64,000 bases of DNA, taken from positions 62,001 through 126,000 of the forward strand of contig NZ_JBGEDP010000003.1 in the NCBI RefSeq assembly GCF_041206865.1, written 5' to 3'. Of this stretch, positions 15,781-24,494 are shown in pieces. The stretch's first letter is position 1. Each line of letters begins with the position of its first letter. Origin of the DNA: Mycobacterium sp. HUMS_12744610. GTDB lineage: Bacteria > Actinomycetota > Actinomycetes > Mycobacteriales > Mycobacteriaceae. The notes below the pieces were generated by a model. The model was not told where the DNA came from. It saw only the letters and a program-made list of their open reading frames with translations, and ran no database searches. The position numbers and the translations under genes are program-made.

Positions 15781-17124
15781 TGGCCCGGTTCGAGGTTCCT
15801 GAAGGGTGGACGGTGCAGGCGTTCCGGTTCACGCTGGACCCGACCGAGGATCAGGCTCGCGCGCTGGCAAGGCATTTCGGTGCCCGGCGGAAGGCGTTCA
15901 ACTGGACCGTCGCGACGTTGAAAGCCGACATCGCCGTCGTTTCGGGTGATGCGCGACCGGTGGAACCAAGTCAAGGACCAGGTGTGTGTCAACGCCGACA
16001 CCGGGCAGGTGTGGTGGCGGGAATGCTCAAAAGAGGCCTATGCCGACGGAGTTCGTGGGGCGGTGGACGCGTACTGGAACTGGCAGCGGAGTCGTGCCGG
16101 CACACGTGCGGGCAAGCGGGTGGGTTTCCCGCGGTTCAAGCGCAAGGGCCGCGACCAGGACCGCCTCACGTTCACGACTGGGGCGATGCGGGTCGAACCG
16201 GATCGCCGCCACCTGACGTTGCCGGTGATCGGGACGGTCCGTACGCAGGAGAACACCCGCCGCATTGCGCGATTGATCGCCAAGGATCGGGCGCGGGTGC
16301 TGGCAATCAGCGTGCGGCGCAACGGCACCCGGTTGGATGCGAGCGTGCGGGTACTGATGCAGCGTCCGCAGCAGCCGAAGGTGGCGCACCCCGGTTCACG
16401 GGTCGGTGTCGATGTCGGGGTGCGCCGCCTGGTCACGGTCGCCGACGCCGACGGCACCCTCCTCGAGCAGGTGCCGAATCCACGGCCACTCGATGCGGCG
16501 CTCAAAGAGCTTCGGCACGCCAGCCGTGCCCGCTCGCGCTGCACGAAAGGTTCACGGCGCTACCGTGAGCGCACCACCGAGATTTCCCGGCTGCACCGCC
16601 GGGTCAACGATGTCCGCACCCACCATCTGCATGTCCTGACAACACGATTGGCTAAAACCCACGGCCGCATCGTTGTCGAAGGCTTGGACGCTGCGGGGAT
16701 GCTGCGGCAAAAAGGGTTGCCGGGTGCCCGCGCCCGACGGCGCGGACTCTCCGATGCCGCCCTGGGAACCCCGCGCCGGCACCTGTCCTACAAGACAGGC
16801 TGGTACGGGTCGCAGCTAGTGGTCGCTGACCGCTGGTTCCCGTCGTCGAAAACCTGCCATGAATGTCGGCATGTTCAAGACATCGGCTGGGACGAAAAGT
16901 GGCAATGCGACGGCTGTTCGGTCATCCACCAACGCGATGACAACGCCGCCGTGACCCTCGCGCGCTACGAGGCAACAGTTAGCGTCGTCGGCCCAGTTGG
17001 GGCCGCCGTTAAGCGTGGAGCCGACCGTAAGACCCGGCCAAGCCGGGCAGGTGGCCGTGAAGCGCGGAAGGGACGCAGCCGTAAGGCTGCCGAACAACCC
17101 CGAGATGGGGTGCAAGTCGCGTGA
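15780..17124 (+). pseudogene. tnpB: TnpB RNA-guided nuclease homolog, frameshifted near its N-terminus
   Basis: TnpB proteins are RNA-guided DNA nucleases and Cas12 ancestors. Frame 1 from ATG 15780 gives a normal start (FEVPEGWTVQAFRFTLDPTE, RKAFNW) up to about 15940; the protein then continues only in another frame (RDRWNQVKDQVCVNADTG on to 17124). About 20 residues expected between these blocks also seem missing. All RuvC features are intact: VGVDVGV Asp near 16411, IVVEGLDAAG Glu near 16680, Zn-ribbon CHEC and CDGC, and QRDDNAA Asp. GTG 15946 or ATG 15949 could start a 391-392-residue protein without the N-terminal WED-like part. Probably inactive. Confidence 0.75.
17033..17124 (+). ncRNA. 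Candidate omega-RNA (reRNA) hairpin region at tnpB 3' end
   Basis: Three perfect stem-loops follow each other at the end of tnpB: CCCGGC-CAA-GCCGGG (17033-17047), GCAGCC-GTAA-GGCTGC (17075-17090) and CCCC-GAGAT-GGGG (17098-17110). In TnpB elements the guide RNA scaffold overlaps the tnpB 3' end and runs to the element's right end. Assignment rests on position and structure only. Confidence 0.4.
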
Positions 17125-17157
17125 CCACTAAAGATCACTCACTTGCAACGGAGGACG

Positions 17158-18522
17158 TCAAACGATCGAGTTGAGCTGGTCCATGAAGTAGCGCTCGACG
17201 AGCTGGACGCCGGTGTGTCCGGAGCTGTCGAGGGGTGTGGTGTCGTAGTTGCAGTGGTAGTTGCCGTCGATGAATTCGGCGAAGTGTTTGAAGGCTGAGA
17301 TGACGGTGGCGGGGCTGAATTGGGCGAATGTGGGGCCGAAGATTCCGGTGGATTTCAGGCCGATGCCGCCGGTGGCGATGGTGATGGCGTTGAGGACTGC
17401 GGTGGTGAGGCTGGCGAAGTCTGGGTGGGCGGTGGCCAGGCCTGTGCCGACGGTTGCGAAGCCGCTGGTGTTGATGGTGTTGGTTTTGCGCTGCATGTCG
17501 TTGAGGGCGGTGCCGACGGCGTTGGCTTTGGTGGCGATGGATGTGATGAGGGCGGGTATGGCGGTCCATTGGCGGTCACGGATGAGGTTGATGACTTGGG
17601 TTGCGGTGTCCATGAGTGCGCTGGCGGTGGCGGCGACCTGTGGGCCGGCGAGCCAGAAGAGTTGTTCTGCGAGTGCTTTTGCGAACATGATGCCGCGTTG
17701 GATGAGGTGTGGAATTAGGCCGGGGTCGGCGACGAGTTTGAGTATCTGACTGATTGCGGCGGTGGCGGGTGCTATGAGTCCGGCCATGAACATGGTGGCG
17801 AGCTTTTGCGCGGAACCGGCGGGGTCGGTGAAGTCGAGTGCGGAGCCGAGGTGTCCGATGAACCGCATGACAAGGTCGTTCTGTGGAAGGTTGCAGTAGT
17901 AGTCAAGGGGTGCGCACAGCGACAGAATGCCGCTGCGCTGGGTGAGGGATCCGAAGCCGCCGGTGCGGACTCCTGCGAAGCCCATCCCGGGGTGGGATAG
18001 GCCGATTGTCGGTTGTCCTGTTGGGGCTTGTGAGGGGTCTGCGAGTAGTGCGACTCCGAGGAGTTTGTCGGCGGGAATGGCGCCGTGGTTGTTGCCGATG
18101 GCGGCGGCGACATCGCCGGCCGCATCTGCACCTTGGCTGTAGCCGGTGAGTAGAAAACGGGTTTTCGGGCAGCGGCTGGCGACGGTTTTGAGGTGGGTGT
18201 TGGTGTTGTCGATTCCGGCTTCTTTAGAACCGCGATAGCCGCCGCTGTCGGAGCCGCCCATGATGGTGGCTGGGTAGGGCGTGTAGTAGGTCGACAAGGC
18301 TAATTTGATGTGACGTCTGACTGATTCGAGGATCGTTCCGAGGACGCCGACTGGGTGGTTCGGATCGGCGTCTGGGCTGGTTTCGGTGGTGCCGGGGATC
18401 GCTACGGCATCGATAGCCGGGCAGTCTTTTGCGGCGAGCGCGTGTGGGGGTGTCGCCAGTGTGACAGTGAGGGCGGCAATCAGGGGAAGGAGCACGCAGG
18501 CGATGCGGCGTGGTGTGGTCAT
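17158..18522 (-). CDS. Secreted cutinase-family serine esterase with long C-terminal extension
   Basis: 454 residues. Sec signal peptide (residues 1-31, ending ALAA), then an alpha/beta-hydrolase domain of the cutinase/Culp type: nucleophile Ser in LTGYSQGADAAG near residue 128, CAPLDYYCN with the acidic residue flanked by paired Cys, and His in FIGHLGSALD. It lacks the usual terminal end; 200 extra helical residues follow, rich in Ala/Ile/Thr. Mycobacterial relatives hydrolyse lipids or act as phospholipases/esterases. It starts 4 bases inside the upstream gene (ATGA), forming a two-gene operon with the sigma-like protein. Cutinases are recurrent cargo on mycobacterial conjugative plasmids (from memory). 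Confidence 0.82.
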   Translation of the reverse strand: MTTPRRIACVLLPLIAALTVTLATPPHALAAKDCPAIDAVAIPGTTETSPDADPNHPVGVLGTILESVRRHIKLALSTYYTPYPATIMGGSDSGGYRGSKEAGIDNTNTHLKTVASRCPKTRFLLTGYSQGADAAGDVAAAIGNNHGAIPADKLLGVALLADPSQAPTGQPTIGLSHPGMGFAGVRTGGFGSLTQRSGILSLCAPLDYYCNLPQNDLVMRFIGHLGSALDFTDPAGSAQKLATMFMAGLIAPATAAISQILKLVADPGLIPHLIQRGIMFAKALAEQLFWLAGPQVAATASALMDTATQVINLIRDRQWTAIPALITSIATKANAVGTALNDMQRKTNTINTSGFATVGTGLATAHPDFASLTTAVLNAITIATGGIGLKSTGIFGPTFAQFSPATVISAFKHFAEFIDGNYHCNYDTTPLDSSGHTGVQLVERYFMDQLNSIV

Positions 18523-19235
18523 GCGGCCACCGCTTCGCGTTGGTAGCGGGCGAGTTTGTTGATGGCGCGTTGGGCGCGGCGTTCGACGGCGCCGGTTTTG
18601 GCGCCCAGGGCGGTGGCGGTGTCGGCGAGGTTGTACACGTCGGCGCGGAGGTAGAGAGCGGCCAGCGTCTCGTGTTCGAGGGCGGTGATGACGGCGTTTT
18701 CGCGGGCCTTGGCGAGCAGCTGCGCGGCGCGACTGTAGTCGGTGCCGTGGTCGGTGTGGTCGAGGACGGGATCGGTGGGGTCGACACGGATGGGTGCGTT
18801 TAGTGTGCCGGTTCGCGGGCGGGCGGTAAGGACGCGTTTGAGGGTGGTGGCGTAGCAGTATCTGGCGGTCAGGGTTTGGGGTTCAGCGGCGGTACGGATG
18901 AGGGTGAAAAACACCGTGAGGGTGAAGTTGGCGCGCACGTCTTGGTCGCTGGTGTGGTAGCCGTCAGGGTCGGCGTATTCGGCGATTCGGCGTAAGGCAT
19001 GGCGCATGAGGACGGCGGCCATCAGCAGTGCGTGGCGGTCGCCGTTACGGGCGTAGCCGGCCAGGGTCGGTAGGACGGTGGTGGCCGTCGGGAAGTGGGA
19101 GCAGATCGCGCCGGGGTGTGTAGGGGGTTGCTTGTGCAGGGATTGCACAAGGGTGACGGCGGGGGTCAGTTCGGTGCGGCGTGGGTGGGTGAGCAGGTCG
19201 TAGGCCTGGTGGGTGAGTTGATCCCAGATGTTCAT
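18519..19235 (-). CDS. Sigma factor-like DNA-binding protein upstream of cutinase
   Basis: 238 residues. The last 50 (ALYLRADVYNLADTATALG, KTGAVERRAQRAINKL) read as a sigma-70 region 4 type HTH as in ECF sigma factors. The N-terminal 180 residues are helical and could hold a diverged region 2, but I see no clear sigma-2 motif. TGA overlaps the cutinase ATG. Upstream bases 19285-19406 contain spaced GGTTGTCG repeats that may be the promoter's control sites. Could instead be a non-sigma regulator using the same HTH fold. Confidence 0.6.
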   Translation of the reverse strand: MNIWDQLTHQAYDLLTHPRRTELTPAVTLVQSLHKQPPTHPGAICSHFPTATTVLPTLAGYARNGDRHALLMAAVLMRHALRRIAEYADPDGYHTSDQDVRANFTLTVFFTLIRTAAEPQTLTARYCYATTLKRVLTARPRTGTLNAPIRVDPTDPVLDHTDHGTDYSRAAQLLAKARENAVITALEHETLAALYLRADVYNLADTATALGAKTGAVERRAQRAINKLARYQREAVAA

Positions 19236-19284
19236 CGGATTCCTTGGCGTCGCGGTGGCGGGACGCGCTTATGGAATCCGTGAT

Positions 19285-19406
19285 GGTTGTCAGCAGAGTT
19301 TGCGGACGGGTTGTCGCTGGGGTTGTCGACGGCCCCGTTTGCGAGTGATTTACGTCACGCTATGGAGCGACGACCTGAGGATTTGGGGTTGTCGGTGGGG
19401 TTGTCG
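19285..19406. promoter_or_regulatory. GGTTGTCG iteron-like repeats on 12-base spacing
   Basis: GGTTGTCG occurs at 19309-19316, 19321-19328, 19387-19394 and 19399-19406; each pair is exactly 12 bases apart. A degenerate copy (GGTTGTCA) at 19285 is 24 bases before the first. They lie between the sigma-like gene (minus strand) and the T4SS operon (plus strand). Possible regulator or replication-initiator sites. Confidence 0.45.
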
Positions 19407-19660
19407 GCAAATTGATATGCGCCGCTGTCGGGATTGCTGACGGCGGTGGATTACCGGGGGTGCTCGCCGGCGCAGTGAGTGTGTCTGCAGCTTGTGGCCT
19501 GCCGGCTGATTCGAGCATCAAGCTGCTGGTAGGCGGCCTTGTGAGTCGGCCTGGCGGGGCTTGATTGGTTGAGCATGCGGTGCTGCGGTGCCGCTTACGC
19601 GTGGTGGCGATGGGATGCGCCGCGGTGACGGGCCGTATGTGGGCGGTGCCTACGGGGTGA

Positions 19661-19816
19661 ATAACGCGGTAGGCGGTAGGCGCGTATGTTGCCGCTGCAG
19701 TATTCGGCTAGGGGGGACGCTCGACTGTCGCCCCCGCCTAGCGGCGAGAACTCGGCCGAGCGTAATCCCCTTGGTGCGCATCAGGCAATAGGGCTTCGGC
19801 GCATACGCACGTATGC
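19661..19816. promoter_or_regulatory. Control region ahead of the T4SS operon
   Basis: Holds ATAACGCGGTAGGCG (19661-19675), an imperfect hairpin GCTAGGGGGG..CCCCCGCCTAGC (19707-19742), GGCAATAGG (19784-19792), CGGCGCATACG (19797-19807) and the palindrome GCATACG-CA-CGTATGC (19801-19816). Three of these strings recur at 56812-56853 upstream of parB, so both loci may share a regulator. The 677 bases 19236-19912 otherwise show no gene I can support. Confidence 0.5.
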
Positions 19817-19912
19817 GTTATCAAATCGTTACCAAGCGGTCTGTCGGGAAAACGGGCCCTGACCAGTAGTTAGTAGCTGCCGAATCGCTACGACCTACGG
19901 GAGGGCCCGCTG

Positions 19913-20116
19913 ATGATGAGTGAGCAGATCCGCCGCAGCGGCGCGGACGTCCGTGCCTACGCCGACCGTCTGCGCGCTCTATGGCATCAGCTCGAAATCG
20001 ATCCCCTCGACGAGGCGAAGTCGGCCGCTTTCGTCGCGCACATCCTCAACAACCGCGCGGCGGCGGCACGGTCGATGCAGGCGCTGCAAGACCGGCGGGT
20101 GGGACTGCCATGCTGA
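19913..20116 (+). CDS. Small first gene of the T4SS operon
   Basis: 67 residues, soluble and helical (YADRLRALWHQLEIDPLDEA), no membrane segment. GGGAGGG lies about 7 bases before the ATG. Its stop overlaps the start of the TcpC-like gene (ATG at 20110), so it is coupled to the transfer operon. Family not recognised. Confidence 0.6.
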   Translation: MMSEQIRRSGADVRAYADRLRALWHQLEIDPLDEAKSAAFVAHILNNRAAAARSMQALQDRRVGLPC

Positions 20117-21120
20117 CCCACTCTTTGCAGCGACTCATCGACTCGGTGCTGTTGAAGTTCAGCGGCGATGACGCGATCCGCGCTGACGCGATGCGCTCCC
20201 GGATTCTGGCGGTCCTGATGAGCCTCATCGTGGTCACCTACATCCCGCTCATGCTGGTGGTGATTTACCTCTTTACACACCACAGTGGGCAGTCCTCGGC
20301 GGCGCAGAATGACGACCAAGAGACCGCCGTCAAAGCGTATGCCGTGCGCTACCTCAACGCGTACCTGAACAACCCCGCCAACAGCGACGCGATCAAGCAC
20401 TTCTACAACGGAGAAGTTCCGCAGCGAAACGCTGGCTCCGCTCTGCCGCCAGGCGGGCACGCAACGGGTGTGTCCTCGGCGCTGCCGGGGATGTTCACCG
20501 GTGAGGTTCAGACATGGTCGGTGGTCGTCGATTGCGAGCTTCCCAAAGAGGCGCATTCGGCGTCGATGGTTTACGTGCCGCTGCAGGTCGATATCGCGGT
20601 AGACAAACGTGGATTATTCCGCGCGTTCACGCTGCCTCACACGCGCTCAGAGAGGCCGGACGGTTCGGCCATTGAGCTTGCCACCGAAACGGCGGTCGTT
20701 CCGGGTTCTGACGTCTACAACACAGTCCGCGGATTCCTGAACGCATTGCTGATCGGGCACTCCGACATCACCCCGTTCATTGCTGCCGGGTCGCCCATGA
20801 GGGCTGCCGAGCATTCCGAATTCGCGTCCGTTGCCATTGAGCGGATCACCGCCAACTCCGACCTTGCCGTCGCCCAGGTCGTGCCGCCCAAAGCCGACGG
20901 GATTGAGGTCACCGCATCGGTGTCGGTGTTGTCGGGCAACGGCGCCTCAATGCCGATGCAGTACCCGCTGCTGATGTCGGTGGCCGGTGGCCATTGGCAG
21001 GTCGACCGCATCAATGACGCTCCGAAAATCACCATCCCCGATCAGGGTTCAACGCCGGCACCGACGCCGCCCAGCTCGACCACGAGTGACAAACCAAACG
21101 CTCTCCAGGAAGGGAGTTAA
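20110..21120 (+). CDS. tcpC: TcpC-family (VirB8-like) conjugation protein
   Basis: 336 residues from ATG 20110, which overlaps the preceding stop; a longer reading upstream is an Arg-rich artefact. Short cytoplasmic N-terminus, a transmembrane helix at about residues 33-55 (VLMSLIVVTYIPLMLVVIYL), then two NTF2-like alpha/beta domains as in TcpC/VirB8, and a Thr/Pro/Ser-rich tail. In Gram-positive T4SSs TcpC is an essential membrane scaffold contacting the hydrolase and other channel proteins. Followed directly by small membrane protein and TcpE genes, which supports the assignment. Confidence 0.75.
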   Translation: MLTHSLQRLIDSVLLKFSGDDAIRADAMRSRILAVLMSLIVVTYIPLMLVVIYLFTHHSGQSSAAQNDDQETAVKAYAVRYLNAYLNNPANSDAIKHFYNGEVPQRNAGSALPPGGHATGVSSALPGMFTGEVQTWSVVVDCELPKEAHSASMVYVPLQVDIAVDKRGLFRAFTLPHTRSERPDGSAIELATETAVVPGSDVYNTVRGFLNALLIGHSDITPFIAAGSPMRAAEHSEFASVAIERITANSDLAVAQVVPPKADGIEVTASVSVLSGNGASMPMQYPLLMSVAGGHWQVDRINDAPKITIPDQGSTPAPTPPSSTTSDKPNALQEGS

Positions 21121-21126
21121 TTTCCA

Positions 21127-21441
21127 ATGATCACCATGATCGCTACTGCGATGGGCGGTGGCGCACCGCTGGCCTCGGCGCATGTGACGACCCTTGCGGC
21201 CCCGCTGTGGGATATCGGCGCCAACCTGAAAACCCAGGGCATCAAGTTCGCTGAGTTCCTCTTGATGGGGGGTACCGCGCTGGTGTCCGCCTGCTACTTC
21301 TTCATCGGTCACGACAAGACCAAGGCGCTCAAGGCCGCGGCCATCGGCGTCGTGTTGATGGGAGTCGTGAGTTCCCTCCCGGCGCTGGGAATCGTGTCGA
21401 CGCAGACCGTCAGCGGGCTGACCCAAGTCGGCTACAGATAA
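21127..21441 (+). CDS. Small two-helix membrane protein of the T4SS
   Basis: 104 residues. An N-terminal Ala/Met segment could be a leader; two hydrophobic helices follow (about 41-61 and 68-90) separated by a short HDKTKALK loop. This size and topology match TrbC/VirB2-type pilin-like subunits or TcpD-like proteins of conjugation operons, but sequence alone does not decide. AGGAAGGGAG precedes the ATG. Confidence 0.6.
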   Translation: MITMIATAMGGGAPLASAHVTTLAAPLWDIGANLKTQGIKFAEFLLMGGTALVSACYFFIGHDKTKALKAAAIGVVLMGVVSSLPALGIVSTQTVSGLTQVGYR

Positions 21442-21459
21442 GCGGGCGGGTCATTCATC

Positions 21460-21954
21460 GTGATCGTCAAGTGGTACACGCGGGCGTCGCGAGTCCGGAT
21501 TGTCATCGCGAAATTCGACGGCCGGTGGCGGCTACCCGGGGGGCCCTACCCCATCCCCGAACTGATCGCGGTGGTGGGAGGGATTCTGGGGACGCTGATG
21601 GCGTTGCCGCGCCTGGGTCACCCCATTGCCACCGGTGTCGTCGGGATCGCGGTGACGTCGGTAGGGGTGGCGGTGATGCGCCGGATGCCCTACTCGCCGG
21701 TGCGTTTTCAGACCCGGATACATCGGATTTGGCGGCTGTACACCGCGCCTCGCAGCCTGAGCATCGACGACCGCATCACTTCGGCGGCGACCACGTCGGT
21801 GGTGCGCCCAGAAATCGAGTTCTTAGACGCGCTCACTGACGACGCCGACGCGCCGGCGCAACTACGTTACGTTTCCTCTCCCCCGCCGCCGCAGGGCCGG
21901 TTGGCCGGAATGTTCGATCAGCAGCCCAGTCCCGTAGCCGATCTTTTCGGGTGA
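21460..21954 (+). CDS. tcpE: TcpE-family conjugation membrane protein
   Basis: 164 residues. Two adjacent transmembrane helices (about 34-52 and 56-73), an Arg-rich RRMPYSPVRFQTRIHRIWRL stretch and a cytoplasmic tail with Pro-rich end. It lies immediately before the VirB4-like ATPase, exactly where TcpE sits in Gram-positive conjugation modules. TcpE is a bitopic channel component; the name is based on topology, basic post-helix region and gene order. Confidence 0.65.
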   Translation: MIVKWYTRASRVRIVIAKFDGRWRLPGGPYPIPELIAVVGGILGTLMALPRLGHPIATGVVGIAVTSVGVAVMRRMPYSPVRFQTRIHRIWRLYTAPRSLSIDDRITSAATTSVVRPEIEFLDALTDDADAPAQLRYVSSPPPPQGRLAGMFDQQPSPVADLFG

Positions 21955-21971
21955 GTTAGGAGCACACCACG

Positions 21972-24473
21972 ATGGCAAGCAAGCTCGACGAAAACCTTCA
22001 ACCGACCGTGTCGGTGATGGGGAATCTGCGGCGGATGCGGGACGGATCGATCTGGGCCTGCTATCGGCTCGCGGGTCTGCCGTACGGCTACACCGGCCTG
22101 ACGCTGAAGAAAGCGGCCCTCAACCATCACCGAAACCTGTTCCGTACTGTGCCGAACAACACGGTCCTCGCCGGATTCGTCGCGGCCATGGATCCCGACG
22201 TGATCATGGCCAATGCGCTGGAAGGCACCGACGAGCGAAACCCGAGCTGGCGCGAAGAGTGCGAAGGCAAACTGGAGTACTTCACCAACGGGATACGCGC
22301 CACCGAACGCATCCTGACGCTGTCATTCCCGGTAGTTGAGCCCGACGTCGTCACCGACTGGTCTGGTGCGTCGCGGCGGTCACGGGCGCGTGACCGTGCG
22401 GAGATGATCACAGCCGCCGAACGGGCGGCGGCGATCGTCTCCCGGATTCCTCCGGTGTTTGTTCCTGAGCCGTTGACCGCCGCCCAAATGGTGTGGCTGT
22501 GGAACCGGGCGCTGTCGCGTGGCGCGATGGCAGAGATCTTCCCGTCGCCGATCACGTCGAATGTGGCTTCGCCGGCGGGGGCCTTCGCGGCCGCTGAATT
22601 TGATGAGGGTGAGCGGCGCGGCGAGGTCAGCAAGTGGCGTCCGAGTTCGTTCGCGCCGTTGGTGAAGATCACCCAGCCCGGGCGCCTCGGTGCGCCGACG
22701 TCCTGGCAGTCGCTGTTGGCGATCGAATCGCTTCCGCTAGAAGGTCTCGAGTTTCCCGGATCGGAGTTCTTCACTATTGCCGACCGGATTACGGGCTTCG
22801 ACGTCGACTGGGCAGTGCGGATCAACCGGATCCCTCGGGAACGGGCCATCGCGCGCAACACCAAGAACTTGCGGCGGCTCTCCGAGCAGGTCGATGAACG
22901 CGACACCGAGATTTCCTTCGCCCAAGACACCCTCAGCGACCAAGTGCAGCTGCTCGGCGAATACAACGGTCTGCTGGAAACCAACGACGATGAAGTCGAG
23001 GTGTCGTTGTGCCCGATCTTCGCGGTCGGCGCAACCAGCAGATCGCAGTGTGAAAGCGGCGCGCTGGCGCTGGTCCGGGAGTTCGCCTCCAATCGGATCA
23101 AGGTTGTTGCCGCACTGGGCGGGCAGCGTGAGCTGTGGGCGGCGATGAACCCCGGCGGCAACGACTTACGGGTGGTCTCTGACTACTCGCATAACACCAT
23201 CAGTGAATACGCGGCCAGCTGTGTGCCGTGCGCGGCGGACCATGTCGGCGATGCGACCGGCCCGGTCATTGCCTACAACCTCAGTGGAAAACGCAATCAG
23301 CCGGTGCACCTGGAGTGGTGGCGTGAGGCGGTCAAAGACGCCTCCCCGTCTGTGGCGGTCGCCGGCGAGCTCGGCGCCGGCAAGACCTGGCTGATCATGA
23401 GCCTGTTGTTCAACCTGGTCGACGCTGCCCGGGGCCAGTTCCTGGCGATCGACCGCACCGACTCCGGTGAGTATGCGCGGCCGGCGGCGACGCTGCGCAC
23501 CGCGCAGCTGGTCGATCTGATGCGGCCCGCATACACGCTGGACCCGCTGCGGACATTCCCCGCGGACCTCGGCGTGGACGCCGCGGTGGAACTGCTCACC
23601 CCGTTGTTCGACTGCGAGGCCAACGATCCCATGGGAATGACGTTGGGTGAGTGCCTACATCCGACGTGGAATGTGACATCGCTGCCGGAGTTGCTGACCT
23701 TCTTGCAATGCGGAATCGATCGGCGGGCGATGCCGGACGGGCGTGGACTTCCGGCCGGGTGGGATGAACTGCACCGTCACCTGAGCTACTGGTCGGGCCG
23801 CAAATACGCCAGCGCCCTGTTTGACCCGAACCTGGATCCGCTGGATTTGACGGCCGAGGGGATCGTCATCCGCACTAATCGAGTCGAAGTTCCCACACAG
23901 GAGGAAGTCGCCGGCGGGGAGAAACTCGGGCCGAGCAAGTTGTTCGGGCGTGCGATCTACGGGTTGTCCATGGAGCTGGGGCGGCAGGCCTTTCAGCTCA
24001 ACAAGTCGCGGCCGTCGGCGGTTGCACTGGATGAGGCTTACCACATCACCTCTACGCCAACAGGGTTGGCCCGGACAGCGCGGATCGCACGCGATGGCCG
24101 CAAAGACAACATCGCGTTGCTGCTGGGATCGCACGACCCGGTCAATGACTACCACTTCGGGTCCGGCACCGCCCTGGACTTGATTCCGGTGCGCATCGTG
24201 ATGCGTCACCGTGACGAGTCGCTGGCGCGGCGCTCACTGGGCTGGCTGGGCATCGACCCGGACAAAAACGAGCACATCCTGCGTGACCTGATGACCCGGA
24301 CCTCGCCGAAGGGTCGCGACAACAGGGTCATCCCAGGCCGTGAGGGTGAGGGATACCTCAAGGACGCCCACGGCGGAATTGGGCGCATCAAGGTCCTGGG
24401 TCCGTCCTCGCCGGAGCGGCGCGCGGCGATGACAACCACCCCGCCCGACTACGTCGACGCCGACGCGGCCTGA
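21972..24473 (+). CDS. VirB4-like conjugation ATPase (TcpF/ConE type)
   Basis: 833 residues, cytoplasmic or membrane-associated. Walker A GELGAGKTW near residue 464, Walker B AVALDEAYHI near 683, and the downstream LLLGSHDPVNDYHFG segment resembles the VirB4/TraC sensor region. The N-terminal half is the non-catalytic domain of VirB4 proteins. It powers assembly of the transfer channel. GGAGCAC lies 5-9 bases before the ATG, and the operon continues 21 bases later with the polytopic protein. Length is in the usual 800-850 range. Confidence 0.85.
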   Translation: MASKLDENLQPTVSVMGNLRRMRDGSIWACYRLAGLPYGYTGLTLKKAALNHHRNLFRTVPNNTVLAGFVAAMDPDVIMANALEGTDERNPSWREECEGKLEYFTNGIRATERILTLSFPVVEPDVVTDWSGASRRSRARDRAEMITAAERAAAIVSRIPPVFVPEPLTAAQMVWLWNRALSRGAMAEIFPSPITSNVASPAGAFAAAEFDEGERRGEVSKWRPSSFAPLVKITQPGRLGAPTSWQSLLAIESLPLEGLEFPGSEFFTIADRITGFDVDWAVRINRIPRERAIARNTKNLRRLSEQVDERDTEISFAQDTLSDQVQLLGEYNGLLETNDDEVEVSLCPIFAVGATSRSQCESGALALVREFASNRIKVVAALGGQRELWAAMNPGGNDLRVVSDYSHNTISEYAASCVPCAADHVGDATGPVIAYNLSGKRNQPVHLEWWREAVKDASPSVAVAGELGAGKTWLIMSLLFNLVDAARGQFLAIDRTDSGEYARPAATLRTAQLVDLMRPAYTLDPLRTFPADLGVDAAVELLTPLFDCEANDPMGMTLGECLHPTWNVTSLPELLTFLQCGIDRRAMPDGRGLPAGWDELHRHLSYWSGRKYASALFDPNLDPLDLTAEGIVIRTNRVEVPTQEEVAGGEKLGPSKLFGRAIYGLSMELGRQAFQLNKSRPSAVALDEAYHITSTPTGLARTARIARDGRKDNIALLLGSHDPVNDYHFGSGTALDLIPVRIVMRHRDESLARRSLGWLGIDPDKNEHILRDLMTRTSPKGRDNRVIPGREGEGYLKDAHGGIGRIKVLGPSSPERRAAMTTTPPDYVDADAA

Positions 24474-24494
24474 GCGGGAGCGGAGGAACAGCCG

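Larger units (their letters stand above)
15166..17157 (+). mobile_element. IS607-type element with degraded tnpA and tnpB
   Basis: A serine-recombinase gene overlaps a TnpB gene head to tail, the usual IS607 layout. tnpA lacks its MerR-like N-terminal HTH and tnpB has a frameshift with apparent loss of residues. The right boundary is near 17157, directly after a hairpin-rich tail and before the cutinase stop codon. IS607 elements leave no target duplication and lack clear terminal repeats, so boundaries are approximate; the left edge is probably truncated. Confidence 0.65.
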
